The notes: generated from the sequence alone by a model not told the origin. A DNA stretch of 56,640 bases from JBBDIM01 sp040880405 (GCA_040880405.1 JBBDIM010000216.1:1-56640), one strand, 5' to 3'; counted from the first letter of the stretch, positions 15,879-25,209 are shown. Numbers and translations are program-made.

Positions 15879-17567
15879 TTAATTCTCAACCCACTTCCAA
15901 CCGATCGGCGTTTCCAGTTCTTTCTCGGCCAGTTGGGCCCAGGGAGTGCCGGGGTGCTGCTCAATGACGCGCTTGAGCGCGGCTTCCGCTTGTTCGCGAA
16001 CCTTTTCCAGGCGGCTGCCCGCCTCTTCTAAGGTGTTGGCCGGTTCGAGGTACCAAGTATCGTTGTCCGGGTTTTCGAACTTGCGTCCCCCTTTGAGGAT
16101 CGCCAGCATTTGGTTGTAGCCGTCAACGCGGCCCTTGGCGGCGGCGGCGCGGCCGAGGGCCAGGTCGAACGCGGCTTGCATGCGGCGGTCGGAGAGGTTG
16201 TCGCGATCCTTCTCCGCTTCGTCCAGCGGAGTGTAAACGCTATCGACCAAAGGGCCTAACCGGGCAGCGGTTCGCTGGGCGTTGTCCAGATCGTTCTTTA
16301 GGCGAGCCTCTTCCGCCACAATGAACTGCGTCGCGGGATAGACCATCGCTTCGATCTCTGCGCGTTGCGAGACCAAGTGCAGGGCCTGGGCGGCCTTGTT
16401 GGATGCGAGGAGTTGCTGGTACTCCTGCTGCGAGATGTACTGCGGCGGGTACCTCTGCATCACCTTCTCGTCAAACCGCGGGGCGTTGCCTGGCCAGCCG
16501 CCACTGCTGACGTCGCGGGGGATCAGGTACGATCCGCTGGTCGCGCGGGTCAGGTAGTTCAAGCCAAACGGGCCGTAACCGGAATCGAGTTCCTCCGCGC
16601 CAAACCCGCCGCTGGTGAACTTCATCTTGAGCAGTTGCGGCGAGCGGGTTTCCGGACCCTGCACCAAAACCGGCATCCCGTCTTGCCGCGATTCGGAAGT
16701 GCTACCGGGGGCCCGCTCAAGGCCAAACGGGGCGGGGATTCCAATCGCGTGGATACGCACGCCAGCGGCGGTTGCCTTGGCGATCGTGGCGTCGACCTGG
16801 TTGGCGTCGTCTCCCGCTTCATCGGTGGCGAGGATGATCAACGTCTCGCGCCCCTCGCCGGAGTATTTGTCGATTACCTGCTGCAGGGCCGCGAAGGTGT
16901 TTTCCTTGCCGGACCCATCGCTCGGCAGGCTGCCGAACTTTTCGATCACCTGGGCGTAATCCTCGGTGGGCGTTTCCAGCACGAATTCCGGCTTCTCGCC
17001 AAAGGCGACGATCGCCGTCTTCAGGATATCGGCCGACTTGTCGCCGCTCGGGAAGCCCTTGGATTGAAACTCGCCATACAAACCTTTGACCGCGACGGCC
17101 AAGTCGCGCCGCAGATCGCTCGCGCTCTGGGTGGAATCGACCATCCAGATAACCAAGGTCGGCGCGAAGTCGACACTGCTGTCGATTTCGGTCTTGAGAC
17201 GATCGACCATTTGGCTCAGGTTTGGCCGATCCGCGACGCTGCTACTGCCAAACCCGCCACCACCGCTGCGGACTGAAGAGGTCCGCATCATCGACTGTCG
17301 GGCCCGTTGTTCGTTTGAAGCGGAGGCGGTCCGCTGCCGCGGGGTTGGTTTTTGCTGGGCGGTTGGGGTGGGCTGGGCCGGTTTTGTTTTGGCCTGAGGG
17401 TCGGCGAACGGATTACGGAGACTGACGTTGTCACCACAACCGGAAAACAGCAGCAAAGCGAAGGTCGATGCGCCCCAGGCGGTGAGCGAGGAAACTCGTC
17501 CACCAATCAAGCGAAATCGCTTCTTGGGCGAAAAGGGTTTGCGGGGATCTTGCGTCATGCTTGACAT
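15879..17567 (-). CDS. VWA-domain lipoprotein
   Basis: The 562-aa product has a lipoprotein signal with lipobox LLFSGC at about residues 38-43, so it should be membrane-anchored and exported. A low-complexity Pro/Gln/Thr linker is followed by a von Willebrand A domain beginning TLVIWMVDSTQSASDLR, with D-S-T-Q-S as the metal-ion adhesion site and ILATDEAGDD later. The last 180 or so residues are helical (LHLVSQRAEIEAMVYP onward) and end in a TPR-like HPGTPWAQLAEKELE segment. ATG 17567 follows AAGGTGG; the frame opens earlier at 17621. It is transcribed away from the secretin-like gene, 237 bp apart, suggesting a shared control region. It probably scaffolds a surface or envelope assembly; the partner is unknown. 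Confidence 0.82.
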   Translation of the reverse strand: MSSMTQDPRKPFSPKKRFRLIGGRVSSLTAWGASTFALLLFSGCGDNVSLRNPFADPQAKTKPAQPTPTAQQKPTPRQRTASASNEQRARQSMMRTSSVRSGGGGFGSSSVADRPNLSQMVDRLKTEIDSSVDFAPTLVIWMVDSTQSASDLRRDLAVAVKGLYGEFQSKGFPSGDKSADILKTAIVAFGEKPEFVLETPTEDYAQVIEKFGSLPSDGSGKENTFAALQQVIDKYSGEGRETLIILATDEAGDDANQVDATIAKATAAGVRIHAIGIPAPFGLERAPGSTSESRQDGMPVLVQGPETRSPQLLKMKFTSGGFGAEELDSGYGPFGLNYLTRATSGSYLIPRDVSSGGWPGNAPRFDEKVMQRYPPQYISQQEYQQLLASNKAAQALHLVSQRAEIEAMVYPATQFIVAEEARLKNDLDNAQRTAARLGPLVDSVYTPLDEAEKDRDNLSDRRMQAAFDLALGRAAAAKGRVDGYNQMLAILKGGRKFENPDNDTWYLEPANTLEEAGSRLEKVREQAEAALKRVIEQHPGTPWAQLAEKELETPIGWKWVEN

Positions 17568-17804
17568 TGCTCTGCCACCTTCGCTGCAATGGACTGTCTC
17601 GATGGAAACCCGTTTCCCCATGACCAGCGGTACGAGGAAGGCCGTAGTTTATTGTACCCCCCAGAGAGGATTGGTCGAGAGATTGGGGAGGAGTTGAGAT
17701 TTATTCGAAAAAGTGACCCAGTTTTATTGCACCAGAAGGCCAAACACAGTGTTAAAACGAAAGGTGAATCGACAAGATTGGCGAAAATCAAGGAGAACCG
17801 GGCG

Positions 17805-19190
17805 ATGCTGGTGAATTCACGTGGCGGTTGGGTCGGGCTGGTGCTGCTGTTGATTTTGGGGCAATCTCACTTGGCCGGGGCCCAGGAAAATCCGAGTCCT
17901 CCATCGGCTGGCGAAGCACGCGGCGAATCGGTGGAAACGGAGTCGCAGCCAGAGGCGGTGCCGGCGGCGAACGATCCGCAAGCGACTCAGATGATGTACT
18001 TTACGCGGAATCTCCCGGCCCAGGTGTTGGCCAACTTTCTGAAAGGGCGGGACGAGTTTTCGCAGGTCACCGCCACCGCCAATTCCGATACCGAGAGCGT
18101 CGTGCTTAGTGGACCTGAAGCGACCGTGCGAGAGGCGGTGGTGATGCTCCGCCGGATCGATCTGGTGGGACGCGCGGTGACCAATCCAATGCCGGTGCCG
18201 CGTGAACCGGCGGGCGATCCGGCCTCGGAAGAGGAACCGGCTTCCGCTGCTCAATCCGAACCCAATTCCAAAACGGTCAGCTATCCGGCGGAGAACCTGT
18301 CTGCGCAAGCTTTGGCCGAAAAAGTCCGGCAAAGGGCCGCCAGTGGTCTATTGCCGGGGATCATGGCATTCATTGACAACCGGAACAACGGCGTGATCCT
18401 GACCGGGACTGAACCAGAACTGGGAATGGCCCTGCAGTATCTCAAGCAAATCGACCGTGCCGAGCCGGTGGCGGCCCAAGCTGTGGAAACCGCCCCGGAA
18501 GTGGATCAGCGTCCCTTATTGTTGCCGCGAGAAGGACGCAGCCAAGCCACGCCCCCGGAGCAAGCCAGGCGACCACGCGCCCAACCGGCTCAGCCAGAAC
18601 CGGAAGGCCCCCGGGCGAAGATCCACGTCGATTTACTGCTGCTGGTCTTGCCGGCCGATCAGAGCAAGCGGCAATCGGACTCGATGGGCCAGTTGACCGG
18701 GCCGATCGAGCAGGTGATGGCCCGAATCGACGAGCTGACCGCCGCGGGCGAGGCTAAGATTTTGAACCAGTTTTCGCTCACTGCGATTGAGGACCAAGAG
18801 ACTATGATCCAGGTGGGCCAGCGAACCCCGCGGATCACCGGTGTGCAGAGACTTTCGACAAGAGACGCGGCGCGTCTTCAGAATCTCGTGCAGACCCAAA
18901 CTGAAAACGTCGGCACGTTAGCGCGGATTCAGACGCAGGTCAACGGCCAACAAGTGCTCCTGAATCTCCAGTTCGAGAAATCGTTCGCCGCTCCGACCGA
19001 GAGTGGTGTCACCATCGGCACCGACGATGAGGGGGGCGATATCAAGACGACCGGTCTTATCACAATGACCCTCAGTCAGACGTTCCAGCTCGAATCGGGC
19101 CATGCGGAGGCGATGGCCGTCAGCACTAACGTTGAAGGGGGAACTGCGCAGAGCGTCCGTTACGTGCTCGTAGTCGGTGCGGGGTTATGA
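17805..19190 (+). CDS. Exported protein with two NolW-like and one secretin-like domain
   Basis: The 461-aa product has a signal peptide (residues 1-26, ending LAGA). Two related beta-alpha-beta modules (about 65-125 and 155-225, each with the pattern sVvLsG.e..v..A...L..iD) resemble the N1/NolW domains of type II and III secretins. The C-terminal 180 residues (IHVDLLLLVLPAD onward, with a conserved GQRTPRITG) resemble the start of a secretin barrel, but the protein is shorter than true secretins and may not form a pore. AGGAGA 8 nt before ATG 17805 sets the start. It is divergent from the VWA lipoprotein, and no ATPase or pseudopilin genes are nearby. Confidence 0.75.
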   Translation: MLVNSRGGWVGLVLLLILGQSHLAGAQENPSPPSAGEARGESVETESQPEAVPAANDPQATQMMYFTRNLPAQVLANFLKGRDEFSQVTATANSDTESVVLSGPEATVREAVVMLRRIDLVGRAVTNPMPVPREPAGDPASEEEPASAAQSEPNSKTVSYPAENLSAQALAEKVRQRAASGLLPGIMAFIDNRNNGVILTGTEPELGMALQYLKQIDRAEPVAAQAVETAPEVDQRPLLLPREGRSQATPPEQARRPRAQPAQPEPEGPRAKIHVDLLLLVLPADQSKRQSDSMGQLTGPIEQVMARIDELTAAGEAKILNQFSLTAIEDQETMIQVGQRTPRITGVQRLSTRDAARLQNLVQTQTENVGTLARIQTQVNGQQVLLNLQFEKSFAAPTESGVTIGTDDEGGDIKTTGLITMTLSQTFQLESGHAEAMAVSTNVEGGTAQSVRYVLVVGAGL

Positions 19191-19547
19191 GAAGTGAGAA
19201 ATGATTTTGCCTCTTCCGTGAAGTCTGGACGCCGGTTCGGGTTCCACTAGACGGCGTTGCCATTGGGGGAGTTTCACGCCCAAGACCGGGCTCGCGCCCA
19301 ACCGCTTTCATTTTGCATTTTTCATTTGCAAATACTCATTTTCCAATGATAGCGGAGCAGCGCGAGCTGCCCGATGAAGTGCGAGACGATTCTGTCTCAT
19401 CCGGGAAGTCCAGACGCCACCTCCGGTTTCATCAGACGGGGTTGCCTGCGCTTACGGGCGACCGTTTCACTGGTTGTTAATCGAGTTACCGGTGGAAAAC
19501 GGGCTCGCCAAAACATGCCCACGTTGGAGGGCGTGGGCATGGCACCC
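19191..19547 (+). repeat. Long repeat ending in the GCCCACGTTGGAGGGC palindrome, left copy
   Basis: Two related segments lie here (about 19215-19270 and 19370-19547). The second reads GAAGTCCAGACGCC, TCATCAGACGGGGTTGCC, GTTAATCGAGTTACCGGTGG and finally ATGCCCACGTTGGAGGGCGT plus GGGCATGGCACCC. The same landmarks in the same order occur on the minus strand at 22375-22646. No gene is seen in 19191-19578. Confidence 0.75.
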
Positions 19548-19578
19548 GACGTCGTTGCAATAAAACCCCACTTCGCCT

Positions 19579-20079
19579 TCAGCGCTTCGCGCCAGGCACC
19601 AAAAACGCCAAATGGTGTTGGCAGTGCCAGAGGTGGACTTGCCGCCACTGGTCCGGGGTCAGCTTCCCGAAGACCGGCGACGCCACGAATGTGGCGTCCG
19701 GCAGGTTGATGCGGTCGACCTCGGTGTGAAACTTTTCGATCGTCACTTCGTCGTCGATCCACTTCGAGGGGAGCATGCTTTTGGTCGTGGGAAGATGCAT
19801 TTTGACCGGATCCCCTTTGAGGATCTTCCCCAGGAACATGAGCCGCATCATGGGGCCAACCACCGGCATGTAAGCAGGAGCCGGGTCGACAAAGCCTTCC
19901 CGCGATTGCCGCATGAACTCCCCTAGGTGTTCGCACATCTGCCCGAGTGACCAGTGGCCCACTTGGTGATAGCCGACATCGCGGAGATGATCGACCTCCG
20001 CCAGAACCCCTTCGAAACCGTCGAGCCGCAATTCGCGGCGGCGTGGATTCTCGGAATCCACTTTTTGAGACATTTTCAT
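19579..20079 (-). CDS. DUF1569 family protein (DinB-like fold)
   Basis: This 166-aa protein of the DUF1569 family resembles the DinB four-helix metal-binding fold. The signature runs YHQVGHWSLGQMCEHLGEFM near the start and FGKLTPDQWRQVHLWHCQHH at the end; three His (in CEHL, LWHC and QHHL) could bind a divalent metal. Related proteins are thiol-dependent transferases or have no known activity. The start is uncertain (ATG 20079 or 20073), with no ribosome-binding site at either. It lies inside the repeat-bracketed segment with eboB and eboA on the same strand, separated by 228 bp, so joint transcription is doubtful. Confidence 0.78.
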   Translation of the reverse strand: MKMSQKVDSENPRRRELRLDGFEGVLAEVDHLRDVGYHQVGHWSLGQMCEHLGEFMRQSREGFVDPAPAYMPVVGPMMRLMFLGKILKGDPVKMHLPTTKSMLPSKWIDDEVTIEKFHTEVDRINLPDATFVASPVFGKLTPDQWRQVHLWHCQHHLAFLVPGAKR

Positions 20080-20307
20080 CAAGCACCATGTTGTAAAAAT
20101 CAAGCTGGCCACGTTCACCGAAACAATCACATGATTGCTGGCTGGGTGCCGCCGGAGGTTGGAAACCTCTCCCACCGATTTGCCCGGGAGAGGGCCCACA
20201 ACTCTGCTCTGAGGTGCCTTACTGAATCTCTGTTCCGATAGCATCTATCATACACGCAATCGCCCCTTCGGTACGATTGCACTGTATCCAAATTGGAGTG
20301 AAATTCA

Positions 20308-21222
20308 CTAATTGATAATATCGGTCGGTTCCGATTGATGGACGCGGGGCTCTTGACCTCGCAGCACGCTGTTGCCTTCAAACAGGGTGCGTTGATCGAT
20401 CGCGGCGGGGGTGAGCCAATCGGACTCGTTGAACTGCCCGCTTTGGCCGTAGGCCGCGAGGGCATTTGCGTAACAAGTTAGCCGAACGTCTTCCTCGGAA
20501 ATACCCCGCTTGAGCATCAAATTGGCCGTTTTTGGGACGGCCAGTGGGTCTGAGACTCCCCAGTCGGACGAGGAGTCGACAATGATTCGATCCGAGCCAA
20601 ACCGCTCGACCACCGCCACCATCCGTTCGTTCCCCATTTTGGTCTTCGGGTAGATGGTAAACGCGGCCCAGTAACCGCGGTCCAGCACTTCCTGGACGGT
20701 CTCTTCGTTGTTGTGGTCGATCACCACCATGTGAGGCGGGAGGCCATGCTCTTCGATGATATCCATACTCCGCTGGGTCCCCCGCTTCTTATCGCGATGG
20801 GGCGTGTGGATCATCACCGGCAGTTCCACCTCCTTGGCGAGTTCCAGTTGCAGGCGGAGGAACTTTTCCTCGGCGGCGGTCATGTCGTCAAAGCCGATTT
20901 CACCAACCGCGACCACTCCTTCCTTGGCCAAGAATAGCGGCAAAATCTCCATCACCTCTTCGGCCAGCGGTTCGTTGTTGGCTTCTTTGGAGTTGAGCCC
21001 AATGGTGCAGTAGTGGTGGATGCCAAACTGAGCGGCGCGGAACCGCTCCCAGCCAACCAGGCTGCTGTAGTAATCGCGAAACGTCCCGATGCTGGTCCGC
21101 GGCTGACCCAACCAAAACGCCGGCTCAATCACCGCGACAATCCCGGCGGCCGCCATGTTTTCGTAATCGTCCGTGGTCCGAGCGGAGACGTGGGTGTGGG
21201 GGTCGATGAATTTCATGGTCAT
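20308..21222 (-). CDS. eboB: TatD-family metal-dependent hydrolase, EboB-type
   Basis: The 304-aa TIM-barrel hydrolase of the TatD group has metal ligands visible as IDPHTHVS at the N-terminus, the Glu in VAVGEIGFD, His in VMIHTPHRD, His in VVIDHNNEE and the late Asp in IIVDSSSDWG. Its neighbour is an EboA protein, and in ebo clusters the TatD member is EboB. The ebo pathway exports or moves lipophilic precursors such as scytonemin monomers in cyanobacteria and related compounds elsewhere. ATG 21222 (MTMKFIDPH) is chosen because the frame upstream is low-complexity and aligns with nothing. It starts 85 bp after the eboA stop and is probably co-transcribed with it. Confidence 0.78.
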   Translation of the reverse strand: MTMKFIDPHTHVSARTTDDYENMAAAGIVAVIEPAFWLGQPRTSIGTFRDYYSSLVGWERFRAAQFGIHHYCTIGLNSKEANNEPLAEEVMEILPLFLAKEGVVAVGEIGFDDMTAAEEKFLRLQLELAKEVELPVMIHTPHRDKKRGTQRSMDIIEEHGLPPHMVVIDHNNEETVQEVLDRGYWAAFTIYPKTKMGNERMVAVVERFGSDRIIVDSSSDWGVSDPLAVPKTANLMLKRGISEEDVRLTCYANALAAYGQSGQFNESDWLTPAAIDQRTLFEGNSVLRGQEPRVHQSEPTDIIN

Positions 21223-21307
21223 GGTTGATTCGTCCGCTTGTGGGTTGGGTGAATTTGTTGGGTGAACGGCGGGGTTTAACCCCGCCGCTCGTGTGTGCGC
21301 CGCGCGG

Positions 21308-22189
21308 TTACGCGAGTTGTGATTCTGAGTCCAAGCTGATTCGTTGCCAGTTGATGTTGCCTTGTTGGATGTCACTGACGATCTCTGGATTGGAATTGAG
21401 GATTGCGTCCGCTTCGTCGGTGGCACTGTCGGCTAGGGCGAGGCCGATCGCCCTCCGCTCCAGCGCGGAGCCTTGGGAGTAAAGGGCCGCCATGTCTCCC
21501 AAAGCGATCTCGTCCGGGAACGGTGCGACCATTCGCCACAACTCCACCGGGATCGGCCGACTCGCGGCCCGGCGTTCGTGGGCGTAGTCGATCAACATCC
21601 GTGATAGGTTGGGGTTGGCCCGTTGGTCGACCCCTTGGATTCTTTCGAGCGTCGCCCCGATGAACAGCGCCTTGAGGATCATTTGATTCCACGGCCCCTC
21701 CTCCAAAATCTCCCGGGGCAGGGGGTTGTGATGGGCCACCGCACAGAACACGGTTTTCATGTTCGTACGGATACCTTCGGCCAATCGGTCTGCCATCAAA
21801 TCGTTGTGAGGCAAAAGCGAGAGGGCCTGGTACAGGGCGACTAGTTCGCGGACCTCACCGGTTTGGAACAGGGTATCAAGCGTCGCAATGTACTCCGCGA
21901 CATCCTGAACCGGCAGGGACGCCAGCAGCAAGGTGCGCGCGGCTTGATCGATCGACCAACCTCGCGGCACCCAGCCCTCGCGGGCATCGGTGGCATGCTC
22001 CTGGTCCTTGTCGCTAATCTCCAGCAGATCCTTGCCGAACTTGCGCGGGGCCATCCCGAAGGCCAGGAACAGCGCCCGGGTGTCCCCCTCGGCGACCTTG
22101 GCACGCTTCTCGTCGAGCCAGGCCTGAGCCGGATCGCTCGCCTGACGCAAAATCCAGTTTTCTAGTAGTTGAACGGGCGTGTACGACAT
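21308..22189 (-). CDS. eboA: EboA-domain protein
   Basis: The 293-aa, largely alpha-helical soluble protein shows the EboA pattern: PRKFGKDLLEISD, WSIDQAARTLLLASLP, LVALYQALSLLPHNDLMADR, a late NQMILKALFIGATLERIQGV and MLIDYAHERRAASRPIPVEL. EboA is the namesake of a conserved cluster for transport or processing of hydrophobic metabolites; its biochemical activity is not established. It precedes the TatD hydrolase gene. The UbiA (eboC), dehydroquinate-synthase-like (eboD), eboE and eboF members are absent from this window, so the cluster is incomplete or split. Confidence 0.8.
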   Translation of the reverse strand: MSYTPVQLLENWILRQASDPAQAWLDEKRAKVAEGDTRALFLAFGMAPRKFGKDLLEISDKDQEHATDAREGWVPRGWSIDQAARTLLLASLPVQDVAEYIATLDTLFQTGEVRELVALYQALSLLPHNDLMADRLAEGIRTNMKTVFCAVAHHNPLPREILEEGPWNQMILKALFIGATLERIQGVDQRANPNLSRMLIDYAHERRAASRPIPVELWRMVAPFPDEIALGDMAALYSQGSALERRAIGLALADSATDEADAILNSNPEIVSDIQQGNINWQRISLDSESQLA

Positions 22190-22680
22190 GGTGTTTCCGG
22201 ACAAATGATCCAACGAGGGGATCGTGCGTAATCGATTCCCTTAAGTGCTAATTACCGCGCTAGGGTTTAGCCTACGCCTCGGAAGGCCTATTCGCAAGCG
22301 TGGTGCCCCAATGAGAAGGGGGTATAAAGGTCGCTTGTAGTCCGTCCAAGCAGGGTTTAGGTAAGTGTGAGGCGGGTGCCATGCCCACGCCCTCCAACGT
22401 GGGCATGTTTTGGCAGGTTGATGTTCCACCGGTAACTCGATTAACCACCAGCGAAACGGCCGACCGCGAATCCACGGTTAATTGACCGTCTGGGTAGTTC
22501 TCACGCACCGGACAGGCCGCTAGTGAAGCCCTGTCGCGCCGGCAACGCCGTCTGATGGAGCGGGAGAGGGCGTCCAGGCTTCTCGGAAAGGGCACGATTG
22601 TCTCTCACTTCTCATGCCCACGTTGGAGGGCGTGGGCATGGCACCCAGGTATTGCTCGTGAACTCTGTTTGGGCGATTGA
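22190..22680 (-). repeat. Long GCCCACG-palindrome repeat, right copy (inverted relative to 19191-19547)
   Basis: Between 22375 and 22646 the complement of the left repeat is found: two 33-bp arms (GGTGCCATGCCCACGCCCTC and its partner ending GGGCATGGCACC) enclose about 200 bp carrying the complements of GTTAATCGAGTTACCGGTGG and CCATCAGACGGCGTTGCC. Together with the left copy it encloses DUF1569, eboB and eboA. No gene is seen in the rest of the gap. Confidence 0.75.
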
Positions 22681-23715
22681 CTATCCCAGCAGTTCCGCCA
22701 CTTCCGGCGCGAAGTAGGTCAGCACGCCATCGGCACCCGCTCGTTTAAAGGCGATCAGGCTTTCGAGGATCACCTGCTCTCGATTGAGCCAACCCCTTTC
22801 CGCAGCGGCGGAAATCATGGCGTATTCGCCGCTCACCTGATAGGCGAAGGTGGGTGCTCCGAAGGTTTCTTTCACGCGGCGGACGATATCGAGGTACGGC
22901 ATCCCCGGTTTGACCATCACCATATCGGCCCCTTCGGCCAGGTCGAGGGCCACTTCGCGAATCGCCTCGTCGCTGTTGGCGGGGTCCATTTGGTAAGTCT
23001 TTTTGTCGCCACTTCCCAGGTTGCCGGAGGAGCCGACCGCATCGCGAAACGGCCCATAAAACGCCGAGGCGTATTTGGCCGCGTAGGCCATGATGGCGAC
23101 GTTCTCATGGCCGGAACCATCCAGGGCCTTGCGGATCGCGCCGATCCGACCATCCATCATGTCGCTCGGGGCGATCACATCGCAGCCCGCCTGGGCCTGA
23201 ATGACCGCTTGGCGACAGAGCATCTCCAGGGTTGGGTCGTTCACCACATAGCCCTCTTCGACCAGGCCGTCCTGTCCATGGCTGGAATAGGGATCGAGCG
23301 CCACGTCGCACAATAGGCCCAGTTCGCTGGTTGTCTGTTTGATGGCCCGGACGGCGCGGCAGACCAGGTTGTCTGGATTGGTCGCCTCTTCGCATCCCGG
23401 CGTCTTGAGTGCGGCCGGAGTAGCGGGGAACAGGGCCATCACCGGGATGCCAAGCTTCACGGCCCGCTCGGCGGCAGCCGGCAGCAGGTCGAGGGTGAGC
23501 CGCTCGACCCCAGGTAGCGACGGGATAGGCGTCCGGTTGTTTTCCCCTTCCTGGACAAAAACCGGCCAGATCAAATCATCGACGGAGAGCACGGTTTCCC
23601 GTACCAGTCGGCGGAGCCAGGGGGTGGTGCGGTTGCGGCGGAGCCTGGTAGTGGGGAACTGGCCGAAGGTGCCCGCGGACCCTTGGGGTTCAGGATTTGA
23701 GGAGTTGTGCGGCAT
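22681..23715 (-). CDS. hemB: Delta-aminolevulinic acid dehydratase (porphobilinogen synthase)
   Basis: The 344-aa enzyme condenses two 5-aminolevulinate molecules into porphobilinogen for heme biosynthesis. The two active-site lysines are in AYAAKYASAFYGPFRDA and MVMVKPGMPYLD. At the position where zinc enzymes carry three cysteines, this protein reads DVALDPYSSHGQDG, the aspartate-rich version of magnesium-dependent enzymes. The length is normal. The gene is monocistronic here, divergent from folE2 across a 463-bp gap. Confidence 0.96.
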   Translation of the reverse strand: MPHNSSNPEPQGSAGTFGQFPTTRLRRNRTTPWLRRLVRETVLSVDDLIWPVFVQEGENNRTPIPSLPGVERLTLDLLPAAAERAVKLGIPVMALFPATPAALKTPGCEEATNPDNLVCRAVRAIKQTTSELGLLCDVALDPYSSHGQDGLVEEGYVVNDPTLEMLCRQAVIQAQAGCDVIAPSDMMDGRIGAIRKALDGSGHENVAIMAYAAKYASAFYGPFRDAVGSSGNLGSGDKKTYQMDPANSDEAIREVALDLAEGADMVMVKPGMPYLDIVRRVKETFGAPTFAYQVSGEYAMISAAAERGWLNREQVILESLIAFKRAGADGVLTYFAPEVAELLG

Positions 23716-24072
23716 CGTGGGCTCCGAAGTTTACGAAGTGTCTGAAGGGGAAGCGATTCTTGTTGGCGACTTTAATCTAAGGTGACGCGGGGGGAATCTT
23801 GGGAAGCGGAAAGTGCGGCAATCCGACCATTCGTAGTGATCGTAACGCAAAAAACCACCGGATTGGGCCATGTTGGACGGAAACGGTGTCCCCCGGACGG
23901 TTGAGTGGCAACCGCTTAGGCGTCACAATGATAGGTCGATTCGGCCTGGTCGGTCGAGGGCGCTCAGGCACGAAATTCCGCGCCGGTGGGAGTGACTTGC
24001 CGCATGGGAGCCGATTTGCCCTTCCCCAACCGAGTAGAATAGAGCGCTCGATTGCCCCACACCAGGATGAGC

Positions 24073-24178
24073 CGCCCCGCCGCGGGTGTTGCGCGGGGTT
24101 AGTTTCGGCGGTGAGACTAATGCCGAAACTCACGAATTGCCGCTCGTCCCGCAATTGCTACCCCTCAAAGGAAACCTC
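24073..24178 (+). promoter_or_regulatory. Structured leader upstream of folE2 (three consecutive hairpins)
   Basis: Within 105 bp before the folE2 start three stems can form: CCCCGC/GCGGGG (about 24074-24098), AGTTTCGGC/GCCGAAACT (24101-24109 with 24122-24130, a perfect 9-bp stem) and AATTGC/GCAATT (24135-24140 with 24151-24156). They end just upstream of AAAGGAAA, the ribosome-binding site. The arrangement suggests a cis-regulatory RNA; it matches no riboswitch class I can name. The rest of the gap 23716-24072 shows nothing clear. Confidence 0.45.
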
Positions 24179-25186
24179 ATGTCGACCGACTTGCCGACAG
24201 CCGATCAAACGCCTCCCGCCTCGTTGGGGCTGGGCGAAATGCGCCCCACCACAATAAATACGTCGCCCCATTTGTTACCGGATGTCGCCAACGACACCTC
24301 CCCAGTGTTCCAATCGACACTTGATCGGGTCGGGATGTCCGGTATTGAGGTCGCGATTCTGGTCCGAGGCGAGGATGAGATCCTCATGCGAACCCCGGCC
24401 AAGGTGGACGCCTACGTCAGCCTGGACGATCCGGCGGTCAAGGGGATCCACATGTCCAGGCTGTACCTCAGCCTGCAAAACGAGCTGGAGTCGGAGTTCT
24501 CGCGGAAGCAGATTGAGAAAATCCTGAATCAGTTCCTGGTCACGCACGAGGGGATCAGCGGCACGAGCTACGTCAGTTTCAAATTCGAGCACATGATTCG
24601 CCGGGCCTCGCTGCTCAGCGACAACTCCGCTTGGCGGAGCTATCCGGTGAAGGTGGAAGCCTGGAAGGTGGGGGATGAAGTCCGCTACCGGCTGAATGTC
24701 CGTTTGACCTACTCTAGCGCCTGCCCTTGCTCGGCCGCCCTCTCGCGGCAGCTTTTGCAGCAGCAGTTCGAAGAGCAGTTCTACGGGCACAATTGGATCA
24801 GCGCCGCAACCGTGCTGAACTGGATTGGATCGGACCAGACGTTGCTCGCGGTTCCGCATAGCCAACGAAGCCACGCCGACATCACCGTCGATCTGGGCCC
24901 GGAGCGAGATGACCTGCCGGTGGATGAAATCATCCAGCGGACCGAAGGATCACTGAACACGGCCGTGCAGGCGGCCGTCAAACGGGCCGACGAACAAGAA
25001 TTCGCCCGGCTCAATGGCGAGAACCTGATGTTCTGCGAAGACGCGGCCCGGCGGCTGAAGTCGGCCGTGGAAGAGCTTCACGGGGTAGAAGACTACCGCA
25101 TTCAAGCCTCCCACTTCGAAAGCCTCCACCCGCACGACGCCGTGGCGATTGTCACCAAGGGAGTGCCCGGCGGCTTGGTGCCGTGA
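24179..25186 (+). CDS. folE2: GTP cyclohydrolase FolE2 (type IB)
   Basis: The 335-aa cytoplasmic enzyme converts GTP to 7,8-dihydroneopterin triphosphate, the entry to folate and, via QueD, to 7-deazaguanine compounds. The FolE2 signature YSSACPCSAALSRQLL (C182 and C184) holds the catalytic cysteine, and HEGISGTSYVSFKFEHMIRR is another family block. Unlike FolE1, FolE2 works with metals other than zinc. AAAGGAAA six nucleotides upstream of ATG 24179 decides the start. A queD gene lies 2 kb downstream on the same strand, with a MazG-like gene between. Confidence 0.95.
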   Translation: MSTDLPTADQTPPASLGLGEMRPTTINTSPHLLPDVANDTSPVFQSTLDRVGMSGIEVAILVRGEDEILMRTPAKVDAYVSLDDPAVKGIHMSRLYLSLQNELESEFSRKQIEKILNQFLVTHEGISGTSYVSFKFEHMIRRASLLSDNSAWRSYPVKVEAWKVGDEVRYRLNVRLTYSSACPCSAALSRQLLQQQFEEQFYGHNWISAATVLNWIGSDQTLLAVPHSQRSHADITVDLGPERDDLPVDEIIQRTEGSLNTAVQAAVKRADEQEFARLNGENLMFCEDAARRLKSAVEELHGVEDYRIQASHFESLHPHDAVAIVTKGVPGGLVP

Positions 25187-25209
25187 CTTCAGCGCTCGGA
25201 TCATCAGTG

